This document shows positions 17,922 to 27,580 of a stretch of DNA of 33,589 nucleotides, piece after piece. The stretch spans positions 1-33,589 of the forward strand of contig CANLAV010000012.1 of the NCBI GenBank assembly GCA_947487905.1, read 5' to 3'. Under the pieces are notes generated by a model. That model was given only the letters and a program-made list of their open reading frames with translations. It was not told where the DNA came from and made no database searches. How positions within the stretch are numbered: the first letter of the stretch is position 1; every line of letters begins with the position of its first letter. A program made the translations under genes and the position numbers. Source of the DNA: Bacteroidota bacterium. GTDB lineage: Bacteria > Bacteroidota > Bacteroidia > B-17B0 > Aurantibacillaceae.

Positions 17922-19652
17922 TTACTTTTCTACTTCAACTGCGCGTAATTTATTTAATTCAGCAATAACCATTTTACGTTTATTAGTAAAATCTGCAATT
18001 TTTTGTTTTTCAACATTTATTTTGTCTTCAATTTCTTTCATAAATGGATTAACTCCTTTAGTACTCGATTTAAAGAATCCTAAATTATTATCATACGTTT
18101 TTACTCGACCATTAATTTCTTCAATTTGTTTTTTCAAAAAGTCAGCTTCTTTATTTAAAGCAATCTCGGGATTTTCGCCATTAACAAAGCGTTCAATTTT
18201 TGATTTAAATTGCATAACCATTTTATCCGAAACACTCACATTCATTTTATCATACAATTCATCCAACTTATTGTAAAATGCATCATTGATTCTTTTCTTA
18301 TCTTTCATTGGAACCATTCCTGCAGCATTCCAATCTAACGAAAATTGTTTTAAAGCAGCATGATTTTCACTTGTATCTTCTGATAAATTAAATTCTAACA
18401 ACTTAGCTAACAAAGCTTCTTTAGCAACTAAATTTGCATCAAAACTTGCATCAACTGCTCCGAAGTGTGCTTTTTTAGCATCAAAAAAATGATTGCAAGC
18501 AGTACGAAAACTATTAAATAATTTAGTTTCATCGCCACCAGCATGTGGAATTTTTTTCCAAGCATCCTGAATTTTAATAATCACTAAACCTGTCTTTTGC
18601 CAATCGGTGCTATCTTTTACAGCATTTACTTTTGCAATTAATTCTTGTTTTTGAGCTTTAATGCCTCCAAGTTTTTCGTGCATCACATTAAAAAACGCTT
18701 TCTTTTTTTCAAAAAAAGAATCACACAATGCTCTAAATTCAGTCCATGTTTTATCATTCTCTTTCGCGTTAGCTCTTCCTATTAATTTCCATTCAGCTTG
18801 AATGGCTGTTAATTCGGATGTTAAATTATTCCATGTTTGACCGTTAGCAGTTTCCGTCTTTGTAAGAATGTGTTTTATTTTTTCTAAAACAGCGTTTTTC
18901 TTCTCTAAATTAGCATCTTTTTCTTCTTCAATGCTACTGTAATGAGCCTTCAATGTAGAATACGCTTCGTCAATGGCTAAGCGAAAAGCACCCTTTAATT
19001 GATCCCATTTATCATTTGGCACAGGCCCAATATCTTCCCAATCGTTGCGATAAATTTTTATTAATCGTTCTGCTTCCTTAATATTAGTTTGATTTTTAAT
19101 TCCTTTTATTTTTTCAAGCAACTCAGTTTTTAATTCGTAATTGCGTTTTAAATCATGTTCCTGTAATTGCTTTGATAAACTTAATTTATAATTAAATTCT
19201 TCGATGGCTTTGCTGTAATCTGCTTGTATTTCTTTGTATTTATGCGTTGATACAGCACCACTTTCTTTCCATTGCTTTTGCAATTCAACTAACTTTTTAA
19301 TTGCAGCACCGATATTGTCACTAACTTGACTTAAATCATTAATTTTTGCGATAATTTCTTTACGAATAGCTAAATTTTTGTTTTGATCTACAGCTATTTT
19401 AGCATCTTCTTCTTTTTTTCTAGCTTCAAATTTTTCAAAAAGTTTCGAAATGGTTATATCGTCGGGATGTTTAGCGTATTCAAATTCCTTTGCTTTACCA
19501 CCTTCATCAACAAATTCTTGCTTTGCTTTTTCAAATTCTGAAGTCCATAATGTTTGGTACTCTTTCTGCAGAGTTCGCATTTGGTTAGCAACAGCACTAA
19601 TGTCGGCAGAACCGATCATTTCTTCTAACTTAGTAATAATTCCGTTTTTCAT
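17922..19652 (-). CDS. DUF349 domain-containing protein
   Basis: Repeated helical motifs such as 'LQKQWKESGAVSTHKYKEIQADYSKAIEEF', 'NDWEDIGPVPNDKWDQLKGAFRLAIDEAY', 'AEWKLIGRANAKENDKTWTEFRALCDSFFEKKKAFF', 'DAWKKIPHAGGDETKLFNSFRTACNHFFDAKKAHF'. Confidence 0.92.
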   Translation of the reverse strand: MKNGIITKLEEMIGSADISAVANQMRTLQKEYQTLWTSEFEKAKQEFVDEGGKAKEFEYAKHPDDITISKLFEKFEARKKEEDAKIAVDQNKNLAIRKEIIAKINDLSQVSDNIGAAIKKLVELQKQWKESGAVSTHKYKEIQADYSKAIEEFNYKLSLSKQLQEHDLKRNYELKTELLEKIKGIKNQTNIKEAERLIKIYRNDWEDIGPVPNDKWDQLKGAFRLAIDEAYSTLKAHYSSIEEEKDANLEKKNAVLEKIKHILTKTETANGQTWNNLTSELTAIQAEWKLIGRANAKENDKTWTEFRALCDSFFEKKKAFFNVMHEKLGGIKAQKQELIAKVNAVKDSTDWQKTGLVIIKIQDAWKKIPHAGGDETKLFNSFRTACNHFFDAKKAHFGAVDASFDANLVAKEALLAKLLEFNLSEDTSENHAALKQFSLDWNAAGMVPMKDKKRINDAFYNKLDELYDKMNVSVSDKMVMQFKSKIERFVNGENPEIALNKEADFLKKQIEEINGRVKTYDNNLGFFKSSTKGVNPFMKEIEDKINVEKQKIADFTNKRKMVIAELNKLRAVEVEK

Positions 19653-19782
19653 TTTTTCTTTTTTAAACCTTTAGTATTGGCTTTTGTTTATTGTTTAATT
19701 TTAGGCCTATCAAAAATAAAGTAATTTTTTAGTTTGCAAAACTTTAAATTACTTTTTTAACTAAATAATTTAATTATAACAA

Positions 19783-21864
19783 ATGACCATAATTGACCAT
19801 GAAGCTTTAAATTTATTAGATTTTCATAAAATAAAAAACGAAATAAGTTTATTCGCACATAGTGAAAAAGCAAAGCAGCAAGCCTCGCAAATTTCAATCA
19901 TAGCAAATACAGAAAAACTAATAACAGAACTGAATCGTGTGTCAGAATTAAACACGATACTTAGTAATAATAGTTTTTTTCCAAATTTACAATTTGAAGA
20001 TTTTAAGAAAGAAGTTACACTTCTCTCGTTAGATGGTAGCATGCTCATTGAAGAACAATTTTTTCTAATAAAACAATCCACAGAAATAGCCAACACACTT
20101 ATTCGATTTTTAAAAACTAATAAAAACAACTTACCTTTTTTAAACGAACTTGTTTCAGACATTGATGACAATAAAATCGTAACAAAAGAGGTTGATGCGA
20201 TTCTTGATTTTGAAATGAAAGTAAAAGATAATGCTTCTAAGGAATTACAAAAAATTCGACATGATCTCAGAGAAAAAAGAAAAGAAAGTGATTTTAAATT
20301 TAACCGATATGCTAATGAATTAAAGAAATTAGGTTTTTTAAGAGAAAACGAAGAAAGCTATTTTAATGGCAGAAGAACACTTGCTGTTTTAGCTGAAAAT
20401 AAAGGAGAAGTAACGGGTTTTGTTCATAGTAAAAGTGAAACAGGGAAAACAATTTTTATTGAACCAAGTGCCTTAGTTAACATTAATAATGACGTTGCTG
20501 AATTGGAAATTGATGAACGTAGAGAAATCAATAAAATACTTAGAGAATTAACGGCAAAATTAAGAGTTTACGCACCACAACTCAATCAATTTTATTTTTT
20601 ATTAATTGAAGTAGATGTTTTAAGGGCAAAAGCATTGTATGCCCAAAAAATTAAAGCCTGCTTACCAATCATCAGTTACGAGCCCGAATTAAAATTAGAA
20701 AAGGCATTCCATCCCATTTTATTTCTTCAAAATAAAGAACAAAAAAAATCCACTATTCCGCTTACTGTTCATCTGCATAAAGATGAACATTTATTGGTTA
20801 TTTCCGGTCCAAATGCTGGCGGAAAATCGGTAACACTTAAAACAATTGGTTTATTGCAAACGATGTTACAATGTGGATTATTAGTTTCAGTTGGGCCAAA
20901 TTCAGTCATGAGTTTTTTTAAACATATTTTAATTGACATTGGCGATACACAAAGTATTGAGCACGAATTAAGTACTTACAGTGCACGATTAAAAAAAATG
21001 ATTTCCATATTAGACACTGTTACATATCAAACTTTAGTTTTGATGGATGAGTTTGGAAGTGGGACAGATCCTGACCTTGGAGGCGCTATGGCAGAAGTTG
21101 TTTTAGAAGAAATTGTAAAATCAAAAACATTTGGAATCATTACAACACATTATTCTAATGTAAAATTATTAGCTAATAAATTAGATGGTGTAAAAAATGG
21201 AAGTATGTTGTTTGATTTAGAAACACTTGATCCAAAATATATTTTATCGGTTGGCGAACCGGGAAGTAGTTATACATTTGAAGTTGCTGAAAGAGTTGGC
21301 TTTCCTATTGATTTGATAAATAGAGCTAAGCTTAAGACAGATACAAATAAAGTAGATTTAAATAACTTATTAGCCGAAGTTCAACAACAAAAAACAATCC
21401 TTTACGAGGCTATAGAAAAAACAGAGCACGAAAACTTTTTACAAAAAATATCGAAAGAAAAATACGAAGTATTATCCTCTAATTACCAAGATAAAATTGA
21501 AAGAGAGCGCGAACGTAAAATTGAATTAGCTAGGCTAGCTGATTTTGGTCAAAAGTATTTAAGACTACTTGATGATTGGAATAAAAATGAAAATAGAAAA
21601 AATGTCATTAAACGCTTTATCGATGGAATTACAGCAGAAACCAACAAACGCAAAGATTTAGAAAAACAACATAAGCTTGATAAATTTTCAGAAAAAAAAG
21701 TAGCTCGCATTAAACCTTTGTTACAAATGGGGACTAAAGTAAAAATATTAAATAGTTCGCAAATTGGTATTGTAGATGAAATAATAAACGAAAAAGTAAA
21801 AATAACATCAGGAAATTTAAAAATGACTGTTAACATTCACAACCTAGAAATTGTGAAAGACTAA
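19783..21864 (+). CDS. mutS2: MutS2-family ATPase (apparently without C-terminal Smr domain)
   Basis: 'VISGPNAGGKSVTLKTIGLLQTM' (Walker A), 'TLVLMDEFGSGTDPDLGGAMAEVVLEEI' (Walker B), 'IITTHYSNVKLLA', coiled-coil, and a terminal 'MGTKVKILNSSQIGIVDEII' KOW-like segment. Confidence 0.93.
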   Translation: MTIIDHEALNLLDFHKIKNEISLFAHSEKAKQQASQISIIANTEKLITELNRVSELNTILSNNSFFPNLQFEDFKKEVTLLSLDGSMLIEEQFFLIKQSTEIANTLIRFLKTNKNNLPFLNELVSDIDDNKIVTKEVDAILDFEMKVKDNASKELQKIRHDLREKRKESDFKFNRYANELKKLGFLRENEESYFNGRRTLAVLAENKGEVTGFVHSKSETGKTIFIEPSALVNINNDVAELEIDERREINKILRELTAKLRVYAPQLNQFYFLLIEVDVLRAKALYAQKIKACLPIISYEPELKLEKAFHPILFLQNKEQKKSTIPLTVHLHKDEHLLVISGPNAGGKSVTLKTIGLLQTMLQCGLLVSVGPNSVMSFFKHILIDIGDTQSIEHELSTYSARLKKMISILDTVTYQTLVLMDEFGSGTDPDLGGAMAEVVLEEIVKSKTFGIITTHYSNVKLLANKLDGVKNGSMLFDLETLDPKYILSVGEPGSSYTFEVAERVGFPIDLINRAKLKTDTNKVDLNNLLAEVQQQKTILYEAIEKTEHENFLQKISKEKYEVLSSNYQDKIERERERKIELARLADFGQKYLRLLDDWNKNENRKNVIKRFIDGITAETNKRKDLEKQHKLDKFSEKKVARIKPLLQMGTKVKILNSSQIGIVDEIINEKVKITSGNLKMTVNIHNLEIVKD

Positions 21865-22940
21865 AACTCCAAAACAAATTCTTTATTTGATTGAACAGCT
21901 TTGCCGTTATACATTTCCGGATTCCAGTTTTTCATTGAATTCAGTATTTTTTTAATGCTATCAATGCTTTTTAGATCACCATTCGCAATTGATTTAATTT
22001 TTAATACTTTAATCGTTCCATTAGGTTTTATAATAACCTTTATTTTATATGAACCTGATAACTTTTCATTTAATTCGCTTTGCTTCGCATAAGAGATCAC
22101 ATAATTTTTTATTCCAGCTTCACCACCTGCAAAATTTGCTTTAGGTTCAGTTGTATTAGGAATAGCTGTTAACTGAATACTATTTTTTTTAGCCGTAGCA
22201 GTAATGGCAACTTTTTCTTGCTTATTCTCTGATAAACTTTTTGTACTGCCCACTTTGCTATCATCATTCTCAACTGCAATTTCATTCAAACTCATATCTG
22301 CACTTGCAACTTGTGGTTTTTCGATGTAATTAAAACTTTGTGAAACTGTTGCGCCGCCTATTGTTTCAGTGGATTTAACTTCTCCTTTATTAGATATGTT
22401 TCTCATTGCTTCGTCCTTTGTTGTTTGCGATGATTCTATACGAACAGGTGTTTCCGATTTTTTTGCGTCTGTTTTGAATAAAGCTTCATCTGCATTACCA
22501 ATGAATTGTTTCGCTTTTTTGTTTTTAACTGGAATTTCATCCTGATTGATTTTTTCTATCTCATCTTTTATTTGATGCTTAGGCGATTCTTGAATAGATT
22601 CATTATTTAATGCTAATTCAGAAGATGAATTTTTATTAAAATCAATTAAATAAAACAGAGAAATTAAAACAATTAAAACGATGGATGCCGCCGCAGAAAA
22701 AATGAAGGTATTTCGATTTTTAAAAAATGTATTTTCAGATACTTTTTTAGAAATCCCTAATTGTACATCTATATTCAATTTAGTGAAATTATCCGGAGAA
22801 GAATGGTCTACAAATCCTTCTAAAGCATCTTTTTCAAAATCATCCAAATCTTGGTCAATAGGCTGATCGCTCGACTTAAGTTTAATCAAGTTTAAAAGCT
22901 CGTGAGCCGATAATGGTTTATTTGAATTAGTGTTTTCCAT
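21861..22940 (-). CDS. Single-pass membrane protein, sigma-factor partner, with TonB-like C-terminal domain
   Basis: Cytoplasmic N-terminus 'LDDFEKDALEGF'; TM 'FIFSAAASIVLIVLISLFYLI'; C-terminus 'SGSYKIKVIIKPNGTIKVLKIKSIANGDLKSIDSIKKILNSMKNWNPEMYNGKAVQSNKEFVLEF' resembles TonB_C. Start codon overlaps the upstream sigma-factor stop by 1 nt. Confidence 0.78.
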   Translation of the reverse strand: MENTNSNKPLSAHELLNLIKLKSSDQPIDQDLDDFEKDALEGFVDHSSPDNFTKLNIDVQLGISKKVSENTFFKNRNTFIFSAAASIVLIVLISLFYLIDFNKNSSSELALNNESIQESPKHQIKDEIEKINQDEIPVKNKKAKQFIGNADEALFKTDAKKSETPVRIESSQTTKDEAMRNISNKGEVKSTETIGGATVSQSFNYIEKPQVASADMSLNEIAVENDDSKVGSTKSLSENKQEKVAITATAKKNSIQLTAIPNTTEPKANFAGGEAGIKNYVISYAKQSELNEKLSGSYKIKVIIKPNGTIKVLKIKSIANGDLKSIDSIKKILNSMKNWNPEMYNGKAVQSNKEFVLEF

Positions 22941-23533
22941 TATGATTGTACATTTCCTGTAATTTGCTCTAATTTAATTTTTAAATTTCGTTTCCCATTT
23001 TGAATATAACTTTTCACTTCATTGGCTGTAAAACCGGTAATTTCTGCAATTTCAACATACGATTTATCTTTGAAATAAAATAAATCTAAACATTTTTTTT
23101 GCTCATCATTTAGTTGTTGAAGCGCCGATTCTACATGCTCATATTGCTTTTCTTTATCCTCTGCTTTATAAAGATGCAAAACAGAATCCGTTTCCATAAA
23201 TAAATCCGCATTATTTTCAAGTTCTAACTCTTTTTTAAGGTTAGACCGTCGACTACGAATTACCATCAAACAAAAGTTTTTAGAATAGGTATATAACCAA
23301 CTTTTAAAAAATTCAATTGGATGTTTCAATAAATCAGTAAATAATTTCTCAAAAATTTGCATCACGGCATCCTTGGCGTCATCTTCATTTTTGAGATACT
23401 TCAAAGAAAGACCTAAAACCAAATGTGCATACCGTTTATATAATATACCAACAAACACTTTATTTTGAGTGCTTTTATATTCTGCAATTAATTCTAAATC
23501 AGAATACTGGTTATATGTTTGGTTGTATATCAA
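22940..23533 (-). CDS. RNA polymerase ECF-type sigma factor
   Basis: 'LYKRYAHLVLGLSLKYLKNEDDAKDAVMQIFEKLF...FFKSWLYTYSKNFCLMVIRS' region 2; 'ALQQLNDEQKKCLDLFYFKDKSYVEIAEITGFTANEVKSYIQNGKRNLK' region 4. Confidence 0.94.
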   Translation of the reverse strand: MIYNQTYNQYSDLELIAEYKSTQNKVFVGILYKRYAHLVLGLSLKYLKNEDDAKDAVMQIFEKLFTDLLKHPIEFFKSWLYTYSKNFCLMVIRSRRSNLKKELELENNADLFMETDSVLHLYKAEDKEKQYEHVESALQQLNDEQKKCLDLFYFKDKSYVEIAEITGFTANEVKSYIQNGKRNLKIKLEQITGNVQS

Positions 23534-23598
23534 AACACAATGAAGATACTAAAAAAATCATTTGATTTAAATATTCCATTCAGCTTCGACTCGTAGAT

Positions 23599-24126
23599 TT
23601 AAAAGTTTAAAAATCCATCTAATTGAATATCAATCACTTTCTGAGTTTCTAAATCCGATAATTGTTTAGATTCATTCAATAAATTAGTAACCAAACTAAT
23701 GGGTAATTTATTGTGATACACATTAATTTTTAAATAATTTAAAATATTCGTTAAATGCTCTAAACCTCTCAAATTTCCAGCTCTTCCAGAAGATACACCA
23801 ACTAAACATGCCTTGTTATTTTCCCAATATTTCGGTGGAATAGCATCTAAAAAAACCTTCAAAACACCTGCAAAACTGCCATTATACTCTGGGGAAATAA
23901 AAATAAATTTTGTTTGCTTTTCCACTAAAGTATCGATAACCTGCTGAAATTCAGGCGATCTATTTCCATATAAATCGGAAGAAATAAATGAAGCAGGTAA
24001 ATCTCTCAAGCTAAAAAGTTGAGCGTCAACACCTTTTTTCTTGAGCACGTTCAGGTAGTAATCAGCAATTTTTTCAGTATTGCTATCTAATCTATTCGTG
24101 GCGGATATAATGGTTATAGAATTCAT
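23599..24126 (-). CDS. NAD(P)H-dependent FMN reductase-like flavoprotein
   Basis: 'ITIISATNRLDSNTEKIADYYLNVLKKKG', 'FIFISPEYNGSFAGVLKVFLDAIP', 'CLVGVSSGRAGNLRGLEHL'. Confidence 0.88.
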   Translation of the reverse strand: MNSITIISATNRLDSNTEKIADYYLNVLKKKGVDAQLFSLRDLPASFISSDLYGNRSPEFQQVIDTLVEKQTKFIFISPEYNGSFAGVLKVFLDAIPPKYWENNKACLVGVSSGRAGNLRGLEHLTNILNYLKINVYHNKLPISLVTNLLNESKQLSDLETQKVIDIQLDGFLNF

Positions 24127-24368
24127 TTTATTATTAACATTTTAGGTGAATTATAATTTAGTGTGTTTAAAACTAATAACAGATTAAACCATCAAATAGT
24201 TTATTTTTACGAGACACAAATTTGATCTTTTTTTTGCAAAAAACGAAACTTAATACATACAATTATCAATTAGTTGTAGCCTATTGAAAATAAAGAAAAA
24301 AAGTTCAGAGAATTAAGAAATAAAGAAAAATAACGACATACTCGAAAATACTAACTAAGTCATAACTT

Positions 24369-25202
24369 ATGGGAAAAATAATAGCGATATCGAATCAAAA
24401 AGGTGGAGTTGGTAAAACAACTTCCGCCATTAATTTAGCAGCATCACTTGCCGTGTTGGAATATAAAACATTATTAGTGGATGCTGATCCTCAAGCTAAT
24501 TCAACTTCAGGAGTTGGCTTTGACCCGAAGGAAGTAAGAGAGGGATTATACGAATGCATTATCGGAAATAGAAATCCGCAAGATTTAATTCTAGAAACAG
24601 AAACACCTAATTTATTTTTACTTCCAACGAATACGGATTTAGTTGCCATCGAGTTAGAAATCGTTAATCTTCCCAATAGAGATTATATGATGAAAGCAGC
24701 TTTAGATAAAGTAAAAGACGATTATGATTTTATTATTATTGATTGTTGTCCATCTTTAGGCCTAACGGTTATTAATTCGTTAGCTGCAGCTGATAGCGTC
24801 ATCATACCTGTTCAATGCGAATATTTTGCATTAGAAGGCATGGGTAAATTATTACAAACGATTAAATTAATTCAAGAACACATCAACACGAATTTAGATA
24901 TTGAAGGCGTTTTGCTTACGATGTATGATCCACGTTTAAAATTAGGTAATCAAGTAGTAGAAGAAGTGAAAATGCATTTTCAAAACATGGTTTTCAATAC
25001 CATTATTCAGAGAAATGTAAAATTAGCAGAAGCTCCTAGTCATGGGAAAACAATCATCATGCACGATGCTGTTGGAAAAGGATCCATCAATTACCTTAAT
25101 TTAGCGCGTGAAATTTTACAAAGAAATAACTTAACCAAAATTTCAGACGAAAATCGTACTATGTCATTTACGGATGAGGAGACTGATTTTAATGAAGCAT
25201 AA
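24369..25202 (+). CDS. parA: Chromosome partitioning ATPase ParA (Soj)
   Basis: 'GKIIAISNQKGGVGKTTSAINLAASLA' deviant Walker A; 'TLLVDADPQANST'; 'DFIIIDCCPSLGLTVINSL'. Confidence 0.97.
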   Translation: MGKIIAISNQKGGVGKTTSAINLAASLAVLEYKTLLVDADPQANSTSGVGFDPKEVREGLYECIIGNRNPQDLILETETPNLFLLPTNTDLVAIELEIVNLPNRDYMMKAALDKVKDDYDFIIIDCCPSLGLTVINSLAAADSVIIPVQCEYFALEGMGKLLQTIKLIQEHINTNLDIEGVLLTMYDPRLKLGNQVVEEVKMHFQNMVFNTIIQRNVKLAEAPSHGKTIIMHDAVGKGSINYLNLAREILQRNNLTKISDENRTMSFTDEETDFNEA

Positions 25203-25257
25203 TAACCAATTTTTGTTGATTTAAATAATCAATAACAAAACCCTTTAATACAATAGA

Positions 25258-26157
25258 ATGAGTAGTAATAATAAAAAACCAGCACTAGGAAGAGGATTAA
25301 GCGCTTTATTACAAAATGCTAAAACAGACATTACAACAAGGCAAACTGGAGAGGCAACGCCAGTTGTAGGAACCATTGCCATGGTAAAAATAAAAGATAT
25401 TGATACAAATCCTTTTCAACCAAGAACTCATTTTGATGAAAATGCATTGCATGAATTGTCTGAATCGATTAAACAACATGGCATCATTCAGCCAATTACT
25501 GTAAGAAAACTTGGATATGACAAATACCAATTGATTTCAGGTGAACGTCGTTTTAGAGCTTCACAATTAGCAAACCTGGAAGAAATCCCTGCCTACATTC
25601 GTGTTGCCAATGATCAAGCTATGCTTGAAATGGGATTAATTGAAAATATACAACGTGAAGATTTAGACCCAATTGAAATTTCTTTAAGCTACAAACGATT
25701 AATTGAAGAGTGCGATTTAACCCAAGAACAATTAGGTGAAAAAGTAAACAAACAACGAAGTACAGTTACTAATTTCTTAAGACTACTAAAATTGCCAGCA
25801 GCCATTCAAAAAGGTTTAAGAGATAAAGAAATTTCAATGGGACATGCTCGTGCTCTTTTAAGTATCGAAAATGAAGATAAACAATTGGCTATTTATGCCT
25901 TGTGTTTAGAAAATGAATTATCTGTTCGTCAAGTAGAAGAATTAGCTCGCAGTGAAAAATTAAACTTCACGCCTAAAACAACTCGTATTGAAAAACCATT
26001 AACTACTGAAGATAAACAAATTAATAAAAAGTTAGAATCCATATTTAATACATCTGTTGAGTTTAAAAGAAGTGTTAAAGGTGATGGCTCAATTAAATTA
26101 AGCTTTAGTAACGAAAAAGAATTAAATCACATCTTATCTTTTTTTGACATTAATTAA
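25258..26157 (+). CDS. parB: Chromosome partitioning protein ParB
   Basis: 'RGLSALL' N-terminus; 'IDTNPFQPRTHFDENALHELSESIKQHGIIQPITVRK...YQLISGERRFRASQLA'; 'LIENIQREDLDPIE'; helix-turn-helix 'LTQEQLGEKVNKQRSTVTNFLRLLKLP'. Confidence 0.97.
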   Translation: MSSNNKKPALGRGLSALLQNAKTDITTRQTGEATPVVGTIAMVKIKDIDTNPFQPRTHFDENALHELSESIKQHGIIQPITVRKLGYDKYQLISGERRFRASQLANLEEIPAYIRVANDQAMLEMGLIENIQREDLDPIEISLSYKRLIEECDLTQEQLGEKVNKQRSTVTNFLRLLKLPAAIQKGLRDKEISMGHARALLSIENEDKQLAIYALCLENELSVRQVEELARSEKLNFTPKTTRIEKPLTTEDKQINKKLESIFNTSVEFKRSVKGDGSIKLSFSNEKELNHILSFFDIN

Positions 26158-26213
26158 CGAATCGTATTTTAAATTCAATACCAGTTTTATTACTATTAAT
26201 TAATTTTACAACA

Positions 26214-26771
26214 TTGAAATTATTTTTTCTATATACCATTTTTATTTGCTGTGCTTTTTTTTCGCCATTAAACGCGCAACCTAAAGATAGTTTGAACTCT
26301 GGAAAAAGCACAAAACATGCTATTTATTCGGATGCACGAAAAGCCATTGTGATGAGTGCTTTGATGCCAGGTTTAGGACAAGTTTATAATAAAAAATATT
26401 GGAAAGTTCCTCTTATTTTAGGCACACTAGGTGGCATTACGTATTGGGGAATAAATAACAACAAACAATATAAGTATTACAGTACTAATTTGCGTGCCGA
26501 AAACGATGACGATGCTTTAACAATAAACACAACAAACTATAACAGCGCTCAGTTAATTATCCAAAAAAGATACTATAGAAAATACCGTGATATTGCTATT
26601 ATGACAGGTGTTTTAGTTTATCTTATAAATGTTATAGATGCTAATGTGGATGCACATTTAAAAACGTTTGATGTAAGTGATGATTTGAGTTTACGCGTCA
26701 TTCCTTTTTCCCAATTTGATGTAAATAGTAAATTACAAACGGGGCTTACATTACATTTAAACTTTAAATAA
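26214..26771 (+). CDS. DUF5683 domain-containing membrane protein (TTG start)
   Basis: 'AIYSDARKAIVMSALMPGLGQVYNKKYWKVPLILGTLGGITYWGINNNKQYKYY' is typical; located between parB and dapB. Confidence 0.85.
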   Translation: MKLFFLYTIFICCAFFSPLNAQPKDSLNSGKSTKHAIYSDARKAIVMSALMPGLGQVYNKKYWKVPLILGTLGGITYWGINNNKQYKYYSTNLRAENDDDALTINTTNYNSAQLIIQKRYYRKYRDIAIMTGVLVYLINVIDANVDAHLKTFDVSDDLSLRVIPFSQFDVNSKLQTGLTLHLNFK

Positions 26772-26821
26772 TTATAACTAAACTTTCTTTTAAAAGTGTT
26801 TTAATAAGAAATAATAACAAT

Positions 26822-27529
26822 ATGAAAATTGCATTATTAGGATACGGTAAAATGGGCAATGAAATTGAATCCATTGCTTTACAAAGAAATCATTCCATTG
26901 TATTAAAAGTTGATGAATCGAACGCCGATACATTTTCATTAGAAGCATTGCAAAACGCTGATATTGCCATTGAATTTAGCACGCCACATGCTGTTATCAA
27001 AAATATTACTAAATGCTTTGAGGCTCAAGTTCCTATTATTGTTGGCACAACAGGTTGGTATGATCATTTTTCGGAAATAGAAAAAAAATGTGCTGATAAA
27101 AATGGTACATTATTTTACGCATCAAACTTCAGTTTAGGCGTAAATTTGTTTATGAAAGTAAATAGTTACTTAGCTGAGATTATGAATAAATACGAATCGT
27201 ATGATGTAGAAATGGAAGAAATACATCATATTCATAAATTAGATAAACCAAGCGGAACTGCTATTACATTGGCAAATCAAATCATTGAAAAATTAGATAG
27301 AAAAACGAAATGGAGTATTTCAGAAAAAGAAAATACTGCTTTATTTATCAAAGACAAACGAGAAGGAGAAGTTCCAGGTACACACATCATTAAATATACA
27401 TCAGAAGTTGACGACATTGAAATCATGCATAAAGCACATAACCGTAAAGGTTTTGCGCTTGGTGCGGTGATAGCGGCCGAATTTTTAAAAGGAAAAAAAG
27501 GTATATTTACCATGAACGATTTACTTTAA
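26822..27529 (+). CDS. dapB: 4-hydroxy-tetrahydrodipicolinate reductase
   Basis: 'KIALLGYGKMGNEIE', 'IVGTTGWYDHF', 'ASNFSLGVNLFMKVNSYLA', 'EEIHHIHKLDKPSGTAITLANQI'. Confidence 0.96.
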   Translation: MKIALLGYGKMGNEIESIALQRNHSIVLKVDESNADTFSLEALQNADIAIEFSTPHAVIKNITKCFEAQVPIIVGTTGWYDHFSEIEKKCADKNGTLFYASNFSLGVNLFMKVNSYLAEIMNKYESYDVEMEEIHHIHKLDKPSGTAITLANQIIEKLDRKTKWSISEKENTALFIKDKREGEVPGTHIIKYTSEVDDIEIMHKAHNRKGFALGAVIAAEFLKGKKGIFTMNDLL

Positions 27530-27580
27530 CATTACAAATTTTTAAATAAACCTAACATTACAATCAACACATTAATACCT

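Noticed and set aside
19824-20171. 115-aa ORF on the - strand
   Set aside because: Antisense to mutS2, composition typical of shadow ORFs in AT-rich coding DNA. Same reasoning for 1634-1819, 13582-13770, 16257-16520, 18022-18276, 19450-19674, 21549-21836, 21901-22092, 22681-22866, 24491-24676, 25309-25530 and 27277-27513.
24127-24368. parS site near parAB
   Set aside because: I looked for a TGTTTCACGTGAAACA-like palindrome here and saw none; parS may lie elsewhere.
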